Positions 54,795 to 64,000 of a DNA stretch of 64,000 bases are shown here, piece after piece; the first letter of the stretch is position 1; each line of letters starts with the position of its first letter. Location: contig JAHDEC010000004.1 in assembly GCA_020629035.1 (NCBI GenBank), forward strand, positions 124,001 to 188,000, read 5' to 3'. The position numbers and the translations under genes were made by a program. The DNA is from Saprospiraceae bacterium (GTDB taxonomy: Bacteria > Bacteroidota > Bacteroidia > Chitinophagales > Saprospiraceae). Below the pieces are notes generated by a model that saw only the letters and a program-made list of their open reading frames with translations, was not told where the DNA came from and did not search any database.

Positions 54795-55889
54795 ATGAAA
54801 GTCTTTGCCCTCGAACCGTTCTATGGAGGAAGTCACAAAACATGGCTTGATGATTACATACATCACAGCAAGCATTCCATTCGCTGCTTTACCTTATCGG
54901 CAAAAAACTGGAAATGGCGGATGGAAGGAGCTGCCATAAGCCTAGCTGAACAATTAAATCAAGAAGAAAAACCAGACGCATTCTTAGTAACTGATATGCT
55001 AAATGTGTCTTTGTTCAAGGCCTTGTTAAGTCATAAGAATGTTCCCATTCATTTATACATGCACGAAAACCAGCTGAGTTATCCCTGGTCAAAAACGGAT
55101 CCCGATATTGAACTAAAAAGAGATCATCATTATGGTTTCATTAATTATACTAGCTGCCTAGTAGCAGATCAAATCTATTTTAATTCAAAATATCACAAAA
55201 GCTCATTTCTTGACGCATTAAAGGCTTTACTACAACGATTACCAGATAATCGATGTATGAGCAACATTGAACAAATAGAAAGAAAAAGTAGCGTCATTCC
55301 AGTGGGTATTCCATGGAAAAAAATTCAAGGTATTTCAGCCAATATCACCGATAAAAAACGGACGATTCTCTGGAATCATAGATGGGAATATGATAAAAAC
55401 CCTAGCCTTTTTTTCGAGACACTTTTTAAACTTTCAGCTGAAGGAATTGAATTTAACTTAGTAGTTCTAGGCGAAAAAACCCACAAATACCCAAGCATTT
55501 TTGATGAAGCTAAAAGTCGTTTAGCTAAACATCTAATCCACTTTGGTTATGCTTCTTCAAAAGAAGTCTATTACCAATATCTGGCTAAATCAGATCTAGC
55601 TTTTATTACAAACGATCAAGACTTTTTTGGTATTTCAGTCGTCGAATCCATCGCTGCTGGTTGTTTTCCGCTAATGCCTAAACAACTGGCTTATCCCGAG
55701 CACTTAGATCCTATACAATACGCTGATTGCTTCTACCAAACAGAAGAGGAAATGATGTTAAAACTCAGAAAGTACCTTTCATATGGTGTTCCCGCCATAA
55801 ATGTAAGTGCAGAGATGGAAAAGTATGATTGGAATAAAATTGCTTTACGTATGGATGATGCCATTTCAAATACTACATTTATATCATGA
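54795..55889 (+). CDS. tRNA-queuosine alpha-mannosyltransferase-like (DUF3524)
   Basis: A 364-residue GT-B glycosyltransferase of the DUF3524 family, whose animal member (GTDC1/QTMAN) mannosylates queuosine in tRNA-Asp. The diagnostic N-terminus is present: LEPFYGGSHKTWLDDYIHHS, LSAKNWKWRMEGAAISLA, TDMLNVSLFKALL and MHENQLSYPWS. The C-terminal donor half has HRWEYDKNPSLFFETLF, LGEKTHKYPSIF and DFFGISVVESIAAGCFPLMP. It overlaps the next glycosyltransferase gene by four bases (ATGA). Confidence 0.88.
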   Translation: MKVFALEPFYGGSHKTWLDDYIHHSKHSIRCFTLSAKNWKWRMEGAAISLAEQLNQEEKPDAFLVTDMLNVSLFKALLSHKNVPIHLYMHENQLSYPWSKTDPDIELKRDHHYGFINYTSCLVADQIYFNSKYHKSSFLDALKALLQRLPDNRCMSNIEQIERKSSVIPVGIPWKKIQGISANITDKKRTILWNHRWEYDKNPSLFFETLFKLSAEGIEFNLVVLGEKTHKYPSIFDEAKSRLAKHLIHFGYASSKEVYYQYLAKSDLAFITNDQDFFGISVVESIAAGCFPLMPKQLAYPEHLDPIQYADCFYQTEEEMMLKLRKYLSYGVPAINVSAEMEKYDWNKIALRMDDAISNTTFIS

Positions 55890-57010
55890 GGATAGCTATT
55901 AATGCTAGAATGTTACAAAAAGGTAGACTGGAAGGGATCGGTAGATACATCTACGAAACCACTAAATTGATGGTTTTGAATCACCCTGAAGATCAATTTT
56001 TTCTACTATTTGATCGCCCTTATGATAAAAAATATGTCTTTGCTGACAATGTAATTCCTTTAGTGCTAGGACCACCGACAAGACATCCCATTTTATGGAA
56101 ATTTTGGTTTGAAAGAAGAATACCTAAGGTCCTCAAAAAACATAAAATCGATGTTTTCTTATCAGGTGATGGCTACTGTAGTTTGTCTACAGATATACCC
56201 ACCGCAATGGTAAGTCATGATCTAGCCTTTGAGCATTTCGATGATCATAATAAATCTTCACATCTCACATTCTATCGTAAATACAGTCCACAATACCATA
56301 AAAAAGCAAAGCAAATCATTGCTGTCTCAGAAGCAACTAAGCTAGATATCAGTAAACTTTATAACATAGGATCCGACAAAATAACAGTAATAGGCAATGC
56401 TGCATCTAAAATGTTTAAACCAATAAGCAACATTGAACAAGAAAAAACTAGACAAAAATACACTGAAGGAGAAGCCTATTTTCTATATCTAGGGTCCTTG
56501 CATCCTCGTAAAAACATCGTCAATCTTATCAAGGCCTTCGAACTTTTCAAGCAAGCAACAAATAGTACAGAAAAGCTGGTTTTAGTCGGTCGTTTAGCAT
56601 GGAAAACGGAAGCTATAAATGCTGCTTTAGAAAACTCAATATTTAAAAAAGACATCATTCACCTAAATCAAATAGGTGATGAAATAAGCTCCATTGTTGC
56701 CTCAGCTAAAGCCTTAGTATATGTGTCTCTTTTTGAGGGTTTTGGAATACCGATTTTAGAAGCTATGCAAAGCGGAGTTCCGGTAATTTGCTCGAATATT
56801 TCATCTATGCCAGAAGTAGCTGGCGAAGCGGCCATTTTGGTTGATCCACATGATGTAAAAGAAATAGCTACAGCCATATCTCAAGTAGCTAAAGATGATG
56901 ACCTAAGAATCATGATGATTAATAAAGGGATAATGCAAGCTTCTACATTTAGTTGGGATAAGAGCGCAGAAGATATATATGCTTGTATTAAGTCTCTTTC
57001 GGTAGGCTAA
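55886..57010 (+). CDS. Family 4 glycosyltransferase
   Basis: A 374-residue GT-B enzyme of the GT1/GT4 superfamily. Glycine-rich N-terminal loop ARMLQKGRLEGIGRYIYETT; donor site FLYLGSLHPRKNIVNLIKAF, VSLFEGFGIPILEAMQSGVPVICSN and SSMPEVAGEAAILVDPHD (the E-x7-E motif as EGFGIPILE). It may act on a lipid-linked or surface glycan. Translational coupling to the queuosine-type enzyme is notable but may only reflect shared regulation. Its 3' end overlaps lgt by 23 bases. Confidence 0.92.
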   Translation: MRIAINARMLQKGRLEGIGRYIYETTKLMVLNHPEDQFFLLFDRPYDKKYVFADNVIPLVLGPPTRHPILWKFWFERRIPKVLKKHKIDVFLSGDGYCSLSTDIPTAMVSHDLAFEHFDDHNKSSHLTFYRKYSPQYHKKAKQIIAVSEATKLDISKLYNIGSDKITVIGNAASKMFKPISNIEQEKTRQKYTEGEAYFLYLGSLHPRKNIVNLIKAFELFKQATNSTEKLVLVGRLAWKTEAINAALENSIFKKDIIHLNQIGDEISSIVASAKALVYVSLFEGFGIPILEAMQSGVPVICSNISSMPEVAGEAAILVDPHDVKEIATAISQVAKDDDLRIMMINKGIMQASTFSWDKSAEDIYACIKSLSVG

Positions 57011-58202
57011 GGTTTTGCTCCCTCACTCTCTCTTTTTCTTCAGCAATATGCGTGTCCATGGTCTTTCCAAACTTGGACAAAAACAATACACCTGCAATCC
57101 CTATAAGTGCAAATAACAATCCTATCCATTGAGATAGTGACCAATCCATGCCTAACAAATCATATCGTTCATTGATACGGATTCCTTCTATAAAGAAACG
57201 AGCGATTCCATTTAGTATCATATAAATAAAGAAGAGCATTCCTGCAATCTTAATCCGTTTTCTCAAAAACCACAAGGTGGCTAAAAAGATAAGTGAAATG
57301 CTTGTTTCCCAAATAGGCGTTGGATAAACAGGATTAACTAATTGGTAACAATAGTCTCCATAACATCCAACTATTTCTTCGCCTTTTTTGAGCACGTTAT
57401 TTGGATAATCATAAGCCCATGCCCAGTCCGGTAAAATAAACCAATCAGGCTTCGGTTTCAAATTATCAATGCCCCAATCTCCATCACCTGCAAAATGGCA
57501 ACCTAAGCGACCTATTCCATAACCTACCGCAAGAATGGGTGCTGCTATATCCATAATATGGATCATCTTCATACCTAAACTCCTAACGTACCAAGCTACA
57601 CATAAAAAGCCCATAATAAAGCCACCATAGACCGTTAAACCACTCCCAGAAAATAATTGTCCAACTGGATCATTTAGAAAATCACCAAAATTCTCTAGTA
57701 TGGAAAATAAGCGTGCCCCAAAAATGCCTGACACAAAAGCCAATACAATGATATCGCCTACTTTCTGATAAGGATGAACTCTCTGAATGCTTAGATCTAA
57801 ATCGTTATCCTTATATCTAAAATAGAAAAATGCAGCCGCACAAACTCCTATTAATAGACCTAGCCAAAGGTTTCCCGAAGTAGAAAATATGACGGATGCT
57901 GGGTTGTTTTTAAATGAAGTAAAATGCTGACTAATATAGGGTACTTTGCAGCCGGCAACTCCTAGAATTATACCATTCAAAATGGCTTCCATCATGCCTG
58001 GCTTTAAGAATTTTCTTGGCCTAACAATAATTTGGCTGATCAATCCCTCTTGTTCTTTTCTCTTTAATTCGATGTATAAAATGTAGGTGCAAATAAGAAA
58101 AGTAATCGCCAAGATTAAACCAAATGTCTTAAATATTGCCGTCCAATTGTCCATTGGTGTTCCAAAGACATCATGAAAAAAATACGACAAATCAGGGTAC
58201 AT
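56988..58202 (-). CDS. lgt: Prolipoprotein diacylglyceryl transferase
   Basis: 404 residues. Lgt transfers diacylglycerol to the lipobox cysteine of lipoproteins at the inner membrane. The multi-helix core contains TVYGGFIMGFLCVAWYVRS and the signature region AVGYGIGRLGCHFAGDGDWGI with the essential arginine. It is longer than the E. coli protein (291) through an N-terminal extension and a periplasmic insert (KPDWFILPDWAWAYDYPNN), as is common in Bacteroidota. The many lipoproteins in this window depend on it. Confidence 0.93.
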   Translation of the reverse strand: MYPDLSYFFHDVFGTPMDNWTAIFKTFGLILAITFLICTYILYIELKRKEQEGLISQIIVRPRKFLKPGMMEAILNGIILGVAGCKVPYISQHFTSFKNNPASVIFSTSGNLWLGLLIGVCAAAFFYFRYKDNDLDLSIQRVHPYQKVGDIIVLAFVSGIFGARLFSILENFGDFLNDPVGQLFSGSGLTVYGGFIMGFLCVAWYVRSLGMKMIHIMDIAAPILAVGYGIGRLGCHFAGDGDWGIDNLKPKPDWFILPDWAWAYDYPNNVLKKGEEIVGCYGDYCYQLVNPVYPTPIWETSISLIFLATLWFLRKRIKIAGMLFFIYMILNGIARFFIEGIRINERYDLLGMDWSLSQWIGLLFALIGIAGVLFLSKFGKTMDTHIAEEKERVREQNLSLPKET

Positions 58203-58311
58203 AAGGAGTATTTAAACTCAAAGATACTATAAACTAAGATGACTCAAAAAACTAATATGTTTAATGTGGTTTTATGACCATTGTCAGGGAGAGTATTTCG
58301 CTTTTTACGCG

Positions 58312-58686
58312 CTATTTTGAACCTAATCGCTTAATGAGCATCTGGATAATACGCTTGTTGTATTCTGCTGAATCTGCTTGATAAATTAAGAGCTCTTCTA
58401 TGCTCATTAATCCGATTACCATTCCGATGTACTGAAATCGTAATGCTTTGTTCGTTTTTATAAGTTGACTTACTAGTGTATAATAAGCTTTAGGGTCTTC
58501 TGCATTTATGTTTATCAACTGCTTAGAAAAGTGAGGGTTAGCTTTTAATGTGCTTTGTAATAAATCATGTTGGAGTTTCAAGATAGGTCGTAAAACTGCG
58601 TGGTGAAGCTTTCCGCTTGTTTTTTCCTTATCAATATCAATGCCTAGTGCAGGACGTATAGAAAGTATTTTCTCCGTTCTATTCAT
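58312..58686 (-). CDS. Conserved helical protein of unknown function
   Basis: 124 residues from ATG 58686 (MNRTEKILSIRPALGIDIDK); an upstream start at 58770 is in frame but adds a non-native-looking stretch that runs towards the neighbouring promoter. The chain is basic and all-helical (LRPILKLQHDLLQSTLKANP, YNKRIIQMLIKRLGSK). No motif that I can name. Single gene, divergent from 58785. Confidence 0.6.
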   Translation of the reverse strand: MNRTEKILSIRPALGIDIDKEKTSGKLHHAVLRPILKLQHDLLQSTLKANPHFSKQLININAEDPKAYYTLVSQLIKTNKALRFQYIGMVIGLMSIEELLIYQADSAEYNKRIIQMLIKRLGSK

Positions 58687-58784
58687 AATGTAGAGCAAAA
58701 CAAAAAGTTTAGATAATAGTTGATTGCTTAGCTTAGTTTTTAGACCTTTGCATAGCGATTGATATCCCAATCAAACGAGCCACA

Positions 58785-59351
58785 ATGAAAAACCTACTTT
58801 ATTTAATTGTACTGCTGATTTCAGTAAACTTTGTACAAGCACAAGCTGGTATGCATGTTTATCTTGGAGCTTCACAAGCATATAATCAGTTAGAAGAGTT
58901 TACACCTGTTAATCAAAGTCATCCAGGTTATCATATCGGTGTGGATGGAAGATTAAATGAAGGAAATATGTATTTCCTTTTTGGTGCTCAATTTCATAGC
59001 ACTTCGCACGAGCCGTCTACCGAATTTAAATTAATGGATCATCCGCATGATGTTCGATGGTTAAAGGGCAGAGGAGGTTTAGGATACCACTTGTTTAGGA
59101 TAACTAAAAAGTTTAAAGTTCGTGGTAAAACCCTAGCTTCTCTGGATTTAATTTATCCTGAATTAGCCATTGCGACATTCGGACCTTATAGGTATAATGA
59201 TGCAACGGTGAGCGGTGTTTTAGGTCTAGGAATCGAGTTGTTTGGTCTCACTGCGGATATAGAATATCACCATAGCTTTGTTAATGCTATTCATGAAATT
59301 AAAGAAAGTAAGGTGAATTTCTGGGCGGTAAATGCCGGCTTTTTCTTTTAG
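58785..59351 (+). CDS. Exported outer-membrane beta-barrel-like protein
   Basis: 188 residues with signal peptide MKNLLYLIVLLISVNFVQAQ. The mature part alternates short amphipathic strands (YHIGVDGRLNEGNMYFLFG, GVLGLGIELFGLTADIEYHH) and ends with aromatic NFWAVNAGFFF, as in small outer-membrane barrels. No named family; probably a porin-like or structural protein. Convergent with mtaB with no gap. Confidence 0.7.
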   Translation: MKNLLYLIVLLISVNFVQAQAGMHVYLGASQAYNQLEEFTPVNQSHPGYHIGVDGRLNEGNMYFLFGAQFHSTSHEPSTEFKLMDHPHDVRWLKGRGGLGYHLFRITKKFKVRGKTLASLDLIYPELAIATFGPYRYNDATVSGVLGLGIELFGLTADIEYHHSFVNAIHEIKESKVNFWAVNAGFFF

Positions 59352-60704
59352 TTATTTACTCAATATTTCTTGTGCTAAAACAGCCACCTCGACATGATCA
59401 TCGCCTAGCATTAGGGTTTTTACCTCAACTAGTTGATTCGCTTTAGTGGGGTCGTAGCTTGTTCTAACCTTTATATAGTTTTCTGTAAATCCGTACATAT
59501 AACCATCTTTATCTTCGGCTTCAAACAAGGCATAAAAGCTTTGTCCTAGATGCTGCTGATAAAATTGTTGCTTTTTTTCTTTAGAAAGTATTCGAAGCAT
59601 TTCGTTTCGCTTTCTTCGGGTATTTACAGGAATTACATCTTCCATGCTTGCTGCTAAAGTATTTGCACGTTCAGAGTAGGTAAAGACATGCAGATAAGCA
59701 ACATCTAATGATTTAATAAATTCATAAGTCTCTAAAAAAAGCTCGTCAGTTTCTCCTGGAAAACCGACAATAACATCCACACCAATGCAAGCTTGTGGCA
59801 TGATGGATTTTATGTGTTGTACTCTAGAGGTATAGAGTTCTCGTTTATACCTCCTGCGCATGTTTTTTAATAGCTCATTACTTCCTGATTGGAGAGGCAT
59901 ATGGAAGTGAGGCATAAACTTCTTAGAATTTGCTACAAAGTCAATCACCTCATCAGTACATAGGTTTGGTTCAATGCTGGATATTCTAAATCTTGGGACT
60001 TCTCCGTGTACATCGATCGCTCTAATTAAATCGATAAACATGGCTTCTTTTTTGGGCTTTAGGCCTTCTATGACTTCCGTTCCATTGCCAAAATCCCCAA
60101 TATTTACCCCAGTTAACACAATTTCTTTAATACCAAGTGCTTCTATTTCATCTATGTTCTTCAGCACATTTTCGATTGTATCAGAGCGGCTTTTGCCACG
60201 AGCTTGTGGAATAGTACAAAAAGTACATTTGTAATCACAGCCATCTTGAACCTTCAAAAAAGTCCGAGTGCGTTGTCCAAAAGAATAACCACTCTCAAAT
60301 GTATTGGCTTCATTAATATCTCCAACTAAGACCTTTTCTTCTTGTCCAGGATACATTAATAAATCGTTTACGTGGGCCAAGATATTAAACTTCGCTTCTG
60401 CACCTAGGACCATATCTACGCCTTCAATATCAGCTATTTCTTTTGGCTTTAACTGTGCATAGCAACCCATAACCACCACTTTCGCCGATGGTGAGAATCG
60501 CTGAGCTTTTCGCACAATATTTCGGCATTTTCGGTCTGCAAAATCAGTAACCGAACAGGTATTAATGACATAAATATCTGCCCCTTGATCAAAGTCAACT
60601 ACTTCATATCCAGCTTTAATAAACTTCTGACTAATCCCAGAAGTTTCGGAAAAGTTTAGTTTACAACCAAGGGTATGAAATGCAATAGATGCCTGAGTGG
60701 ACAT
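59352..60704 (-). CDS. mtaB: tRNA t6A37 methylthiotransferase MtaB
   Basis: A 450-residue radical-SAM enzyme converting t6A to ms2t6A at position 37 of tRNA. N-terminal UPF0004 domain with three cysteines (HTLGCKLNFSETSG, NTCSVTDFADRKC, VMGCYAQLKP), then the radical-SAM CxxxCxxC in DGCDYKCTFCTIPQARG and a C-terminal TRAM-like domain. The N-terminal spacing and length fit MtaB rather than MiaB. It lies 15 bases downstream of the DUF2461 gene. Confidence 0.94.
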   Translation of the reverse strand: MSTQASIAFHTLGCKLNFSETSGISQKFIKAGYEVVDFDQGADIYVINTCSVTDFADRKCRNIVRKAQRFSPSAKVVVMGCYAQLKPKEIADIEGVDMVLGAEAKFNILAHVNDLLMYPGQEEKVLVGDINEANTFESGYSFGQRTRTFLKVQDGCDYKCTFCTIPQARGKSRSDTIENVLKNIDEIEALGIKEIVLTGVNIGDFGNGTEVIEGLKPKKEAMFIDLIRAIDVHGEVPRFRISSIEPNLCTDEVIDFVANSKKFMPHFHMPLQSGSNELLKNMRRRYKRELYTSRVQHIKSIMPQACIGVDVIVGFPGETDELFLETYEFIKSLDVAYLHVFTYSERANTLAASMEDVIPVNTRRKRNEMLRILSKEKKQQFYQQHLGQSFYALFEAEDKDGYMYGFTENYIKVRTSYDPTKANQLVEVKTLMLGDDHVEVAVLAQEILSK

Positions 60705-60719
60705 AGTCGTTTTCTTAAA

Positions 60720-61397
60720 TTAATCTGCCAACAAAGATACGCCATTTAGATCGTGAGTAAGTATATCACTCATGTAATTAAAGTAGGGTCTGAGCGCTTT
60801 AAAATAATCACTGGCATGTTTAGCAAAGTCTTTGTGAAGTACTTCTTTATCAGACAGATGCTTACTAACGATAAATTGTTTGTATCGAAGTAGGTCAATG
60901 GCTGGGTGATCTTTTGGGTATCCTTTAGGTGCAGTTTTTAATTGTTCTCCTTGAAGTGTTCCCCAAGTATCTTTAAATTTCTTGGCTTTTAGCACTTTTC
61001 TCAATGCTGCGTCATCTGCAGCAATATGGGATCTAATTAATTTTAAGTCATCAGCATTGGGACTCCAAAATCCGCCTGCTAACATGCTATTTCCAGGTTC
61101 TATATGCACATAATAACCTCCTCGCAATCGATCGGTATCCCTTGAAAAACCTCCCGAAAAACTTCGTTTGTATGGCGTTTTATCCTTAGAAAACCTGACA
61201 TCTCTATAGATTCTATAAACTTTAGTTTTTGCTATCGAATCATGTTTAGCCATTTGCTCCTCCATCGCAGCAAAGAAGCTTTTTACTTGTTCGTAACTTG
61301 CTTGATATCGAGGCTTATTTTCTGCAAACCAATCTCTATCATTATGGTTAGCAATGTCTTTTAAAAAATCAAATTCGGTTTTTGTTATTGTACTCAT
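60720..61397 (-). CDS. DUF2461 family protein (TIGR02453)
   Basis: 225 residues from ATG 61397 (MSTITKTEFDFLKDIANHND). Family motifs: NHNDRDWFAENKPRYQ, RIYRDVRFSKDKTPYKRSF and GGYYVHIEPGNSMLAGGFW. The function is unknown in bacteria. It is upstream of mtaB in the same direction and may share a transcript. Confidence 0.9.
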   Translation of the reverse strand: MSTITKTEFDFLKDIANHNDRDWFAENKPRYQASYEQVKSFFAAMEEQMAKHDSIAKTKVYRIYRDVRFSKDKTPYKRSFSGGFSRDTDRLRGGYYVHIEPGNSMLAGGFWSPNADDLKLIRSHIAADDAALRKVLKAKKFKDTWGTLQGEQLKTAPKGYPKDHPAIDLLRYKQFIVSKHLSDKEVLHKDFAKHASDYFKALRPYFNYMSDILTHDLNGVSLLAD

Positions 61398-61467
61398 ATT
61401 CGCTTTTAATTGAGCTTTCACTCATACTACTGATAATACTTGGTAAATTTACCTCAAATTTAATCCA

Positions 61468-62391
61468 TTGTCAAAATCTACCTTACATCCATTCAATATT
61501 CATCGAGAAGGATATGATCTTAGTGCCTTAACTAAAGCCTTACCTGAATTAAGCAAATTTATTATTAAATCTAAAGCAGGAAGAGATACTATAGATTTTA
61601 GTAACCCTACCGGTGTTTTATGCTTAAATCAAGCTTTACTTAAACACCATTATGGGATAGATCACTGGAATATTCCCAAGGGATATTTGTGTCCTCCTAT
61701 TCCTGGTAGAGCTGAGTATTTACTTCTGATTAAAGATTTAATAAATAAAGAGAAAGCTTATAAAGTACATATGCTTGACATTGGATGCGGAGCAAATTGT
61801 GTTTATTCCTTATTGGCTCACAAAATGTTTAATTGGACTTGTGTGGGGACAGAAGTCGATGATTTAGCCTTTGGAAATGCTAAAACAATAGTCGCACAAA
61901 ACAAACTGGAAAATGTTATCTCCATCAGATTTCAGCGTCGTCCAGAAATGATTTTCGAAAACATTAGCTACAAAGGAGAGAAGTTTGATCTCATGGTTTG
62001 CAATCCACCTTTTCATAAAAACTTGGAAGATGCACGACGTGGAACCAGCAGAAAATGGAAAAACCTTGGATACAAAGACCAGAAGAAATTAAACTTCGGT
62101 GGCAAAAAAAGCGAATTAGTTTACCCAGGTGGCGAACCGGCTTTTGTCGGACAAATGATTAAAGAAAGTTTCTACTATAAAGATCGTATAGAGTGGTTTA
62201 CCAGTCTAGTTTCAAGAGACGAAAACGTTGCAGGTTATATCAGGCAACTAAAAAAGTTTAACAACCTAAGATACGAAGTCTTGGAAATGAAATTAGGCAA
62301 TAAAACATCGAGGATATTGTGCTGGACTTGGGTAAAGCCGCCTAAGAAAAAAGCAAGCTCCGAATCCACAATCCACTTCAAAAAAGGATAA
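61468..62391 (+). CDS. rlmF: 23S rRNA (adenine-1618 N6) methyltransferase
   Basis: 307 residues starting at TTG 61468 (TTGTCAAAATC), giving MSKSTLHPFNIHREGYDLSA; no ATG fits. SAM motif MLDIGCGANCVYSLLAHKM and the catalytic N-P-P-F in MVCNPPFHKNLEDA, specific for N6-adenine methylation, place it as RlmF. Other hallmarks are HRE-x-YD at the N-terminus and IEWFTSLVSRDEN late. Divergent from DUF2461. Confidence 0.94.
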   Translation: MSKSTLHPFNIHREGYDLSALTKALPELSKFIIKSKAGRDTIDFSNPTGVLCLNQALLKHHYGIDHWNIPKGYLCPPIPGRAEYLLLIKDLINKEKAYKVHMLDIGCGANCVYSLLAHKMFNWTCVGTEVDDLAFGNAKTIVAQNKLENVISIRFQRRPEMIFENISYKGEKFDLMVCNPPFHKNLEDARRGTSRKWKNLGYKDQKKLNFGGKKSELVYPGGEPAFVGQMIKESFYYKDRIEWFTSLVSRDENVAGYIRQLKKFNNLRYEVLEMKLGNKTSRILCWTWVKPPKKKASSESTIHFKKG

Positions 62392-62472
62392 ATCCTTCCG
62401 AATAGAGATAAAAACATATCCCAAAAAATTCAGCTTTACTTTAAACTTCCAACAATACTTAACTTGGAGTCT

Positions 62473-62626
62473 AACAAATAAAGTGGCGCTTGATGACAAA
62501 TTTCTTTACGAACGGATTGTGCTTAGGCAGTGCTAATGACAAATGCTGTTACCATACATTTTGCAAACAGAAAAAATTTGCTTGTTTTGATTGTTGGTTT
62601 TTTTGATCCTAGCAAAAAACTTATCC
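62473..62626 (+). repeat. Dispersed repeat, copy 2
   Basis: Longer relative of 25351-25448, in the space between the convergent rlmF and mutase genes. Shares the ttgatgacaa block and the block around ttttgattgttgg...ttgatc.tagcaaaa. The apparently inserted central part is unique. Confidence 0.5.
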
Positions 62627-62627
62627 C

Positions 62628-64000
62628 CTACATATTGCGACGATACTGCCCACCCACAGCAAATAGTGCGTGCGTTATTTGACCCAAGGAGCAAGTCTTT
62701 GAAGCCTCCATTAAGGAGTCAAATAAATTCTCATTATTACGGGCTCTTTCCTGTAGATCTTTTAACTGAGCTGAAATGCTTGATTCGTTAGTTTTTATGA
62801 GATTCTGGAGATTATCTATTTGTGCTTCTTTTTCTTCAGTAGTAGATCGAATGACTTCTTCCGGAATCACAGTAGGCGAACCTTCACTAGACAAGAAGGT
62901 ATTGACGCCAATAATTGGAAATTCTCCTGTATGTTTTAGCATCTCATAATGCATACTTTCTTCTTGAATCTTATTACGCTGATACATAGTCTCCATGGCA
63001 CCTAAAACTCCACCTCGTTCAGTAATTTTATCAAACTCTGACAAAATAGCTTCTTCCACTAAGTCCGTCAATTCTCTAATAATAAACGATCCTTGTAATG
63101 GATTTTCGTTCTTCGTTAGACCTAATTCGTGGTTAATGATCATCTGGATGGCTACTGCTCTACGCACACTTTCTTCAGTAGGCGTAGTAATGGCCTCATC
63201 ATATGCATTGGTATGTAAGGAGTTGCAGTTATCATAGATGGCATACAATGCCTGTAAAGTTGTACGTATATCATTGAAAGCTATCTCTTGGGCATGAAGT
63301 GATCTACCTGATGTTTGGATATGATACTTTAGCTTTTGTGATCGATCATTTGCCTGATATTTTTCCCTCATAGCTTTGGACCAAATCCTTCTGGCAACCC
63401 GACCAATTACAGCATATTCAGGATCTACACCATTAGAAAAAAAGAACGAAAGATTCGGGGCAAAGTCATTAATATCCATACCCCTGGATAGGTAATATTC
63501 CACAAAAGTAAATCCATTAGCCAAAGTAAAAGCTACTTGCGATATTGGGTTTGCACCCGCCTCAGCTATATGATATCCTGAAATGGAGACTGAGTAAAAG
63601 TTTCGCACCTTGTTCCAAATAAAATATTGCTGCACATCACCCATTAAACGAAGTGAGAATTCAGTAGAAAAAATGCATGTATTCTGAGCTTGATCTTCTT
63701 TTAGAATGTCCGCCTGTACTGTTCCTCTTACAGAATTCAGGGCTTTATCCTTGAGTTCTTGATAAACAGTATCTTCCAAAACTTCATCTCCAGTTAAGCC
63801 TAACAACATTAAGCCTAAACCATTATTTCCTGCTGGTATTTCGCCTTGATAAACAGGTCTTTGGGTGCCTTTTTTATCATATTTGTTAACTAAAGCCTTT
63901 TCTACTTTAGCCTCTAAACCATGCTCTTTGATATAAAGCTCACATTGTTGATCTATTGCTGCGTTCATAAAAAATGCACAGATAGTCGCTGCAGGCCCAT
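62628..64000 (-). CDS. IcmF-like acyl-CoA mutase, C-terminal part; N-terminus cut by window edge
   Basis: About 456 residues of the catalytic barrel region of a methylmalonyl/isobutyryl-CoA mutase. The frame stays open past ATG 63968 to the window edge; the residues before it ([20 protein letters not shown]) continue the family motif, so 63968 is internal. Features are [61 protein letters not shown] and [22 protein letters not shown]. The chain ends ([16 protein letters not shown]) without a C-terminal B12-binding domain, which fits the fused IcmF type or a split subunit. IcmF contains a G-protein chaperone domain; it cannot be checked here. Confidence 0.88.
   Translation of the reverse strand, partial: GPAATICAFFMNAAIDQQCELYIKEHGLEAKVEKALVNKYDKKGTQRPVYQGEIPAGNNGLGLMLLGLTGDEVLEDTVYQELKDKALNSVRGTVQADILKEDQAQNTCIFSTEFSLRLMGDVQQYFIWNKVRNFYSVSISGYHIAEAGANPISQVAFTLANGFTFVEYYLSRGMDINDFAPNLSFFFSNGVDPEYAVIGRVARRIWSKAMREKYQANDRSQKLKYHIQTSGRSLHAQEIAFNDIRTTLQALYAIYDNCNSLHTNAYDEAITTPTEESVRRAVAIQMIINHELGLTKNENPLQGSFIIRELTDLVEEAILSEFDKITERGGVLGAMETMYQRNKIQEESMHYEMLKHTGEFPIIGVNTFLSSEGSPTVIPEEVIRSTTEEKEAQIDNLQNLIKTNESSISAQLKDLQERARNNENLFDSLMEASKTCSLGQITHALFAVGGQYRRNM

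Noticed and set aside
62628-63968. Treating 63968 as the mutase start codon
   Set aside because: The frame continues upstream to the window edge with family-like residues ([10 protein letters not shown]), so this ATG is internal.

Overview
The window looks like a chromosomal segment from a marine or environmental member of the Bacteroidota, most like the Saprospiraceae or a neighbouring family (inference from gene content; no 16S gene is present). Reasons: many large secreted proteins end in type IX secretion (T9SS) sorting domains (type A and one type B/CHU_C). Several promoters match the Bacteroidota -7 element TAnnTTTG. Typical lineage genes occur: a Lacal_2735-type small protein, a GYDIA-type GHMP kinase, a DUF2723 membrane protein, a DUF6090-like protein and an IcmF-type mutase. 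The DNA is AT-rich and Shine-Dalgarno sites are weak.

Layout. 1-1230: a gene cut by the left edge and an RluE-type pseudouridine synthase. 1237-12240: an accessory, partly decaying tract with two large T9SS cargo proteins, a T9SS cargo gene with two in-frame stops, a tandemly duplicated lipoprotein gene with one frameshifted copy, a frameshifted beta-propeller T9SS gene, and an array of hairpins fused to copies of a tRNA 3' end beside a CAT-anticodon tRNA. 12533-21619: an M12B-like metalloprotease, a transporter, a YpdA-type reductase and a 1155-residue T9SS type B protein. 21743-25341: small housekeeping and stress genes (SDR, CDGSH protein, FKBP, DJ-1/PfpI, GNAT, DinB). 25685-29835: a mevalonate/isoprenoid cluster (GHMP kinase, HMG-CoA reductase, type 2 IPP isomerase) with a glycosyltransferase. 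29949-39654: exonuclease III, two thioredoxin-fold proteins, a class III aminotransferase, sigma-54, an aminopeptidase P and a small membrane protein. 39651-43781: a PfkB kinase and a T9SS serine endopeptidase. 44129-53009: tRNA-Asn, AlkB hydroxylase, MnmG, M28 peptidase, RpiB and the DUF2723 protein. 53141-64000: NadB, a queuosine-tRNA mannosyltransferase paired with a second glycosyltransferase, Lgt, MtaB, DUF2461, RlmF and the C-terminal part of an acyl-CoA mutase cut by the right edge.

How it fits together: tRNA and rRNA modification is well represented (RluE, MnmG, the QTMAN-type enzyme, MtaB, RlmF). The isoprenoid genes form a plausible operon. The secreted proteins depend on a T9SS machine that is not encoded here. 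I found no CRISPR array, no intact insertion sequence, no prophage and no recognisable defence island. The least ordinary signals are the tRNA-derived hairpin array (11784-12319), two genes that lack ATG, GTG or TTG start codons (25685-26602 and 40614-43781), and the cluster of decaying secreted-protein genes at 6546-11495.
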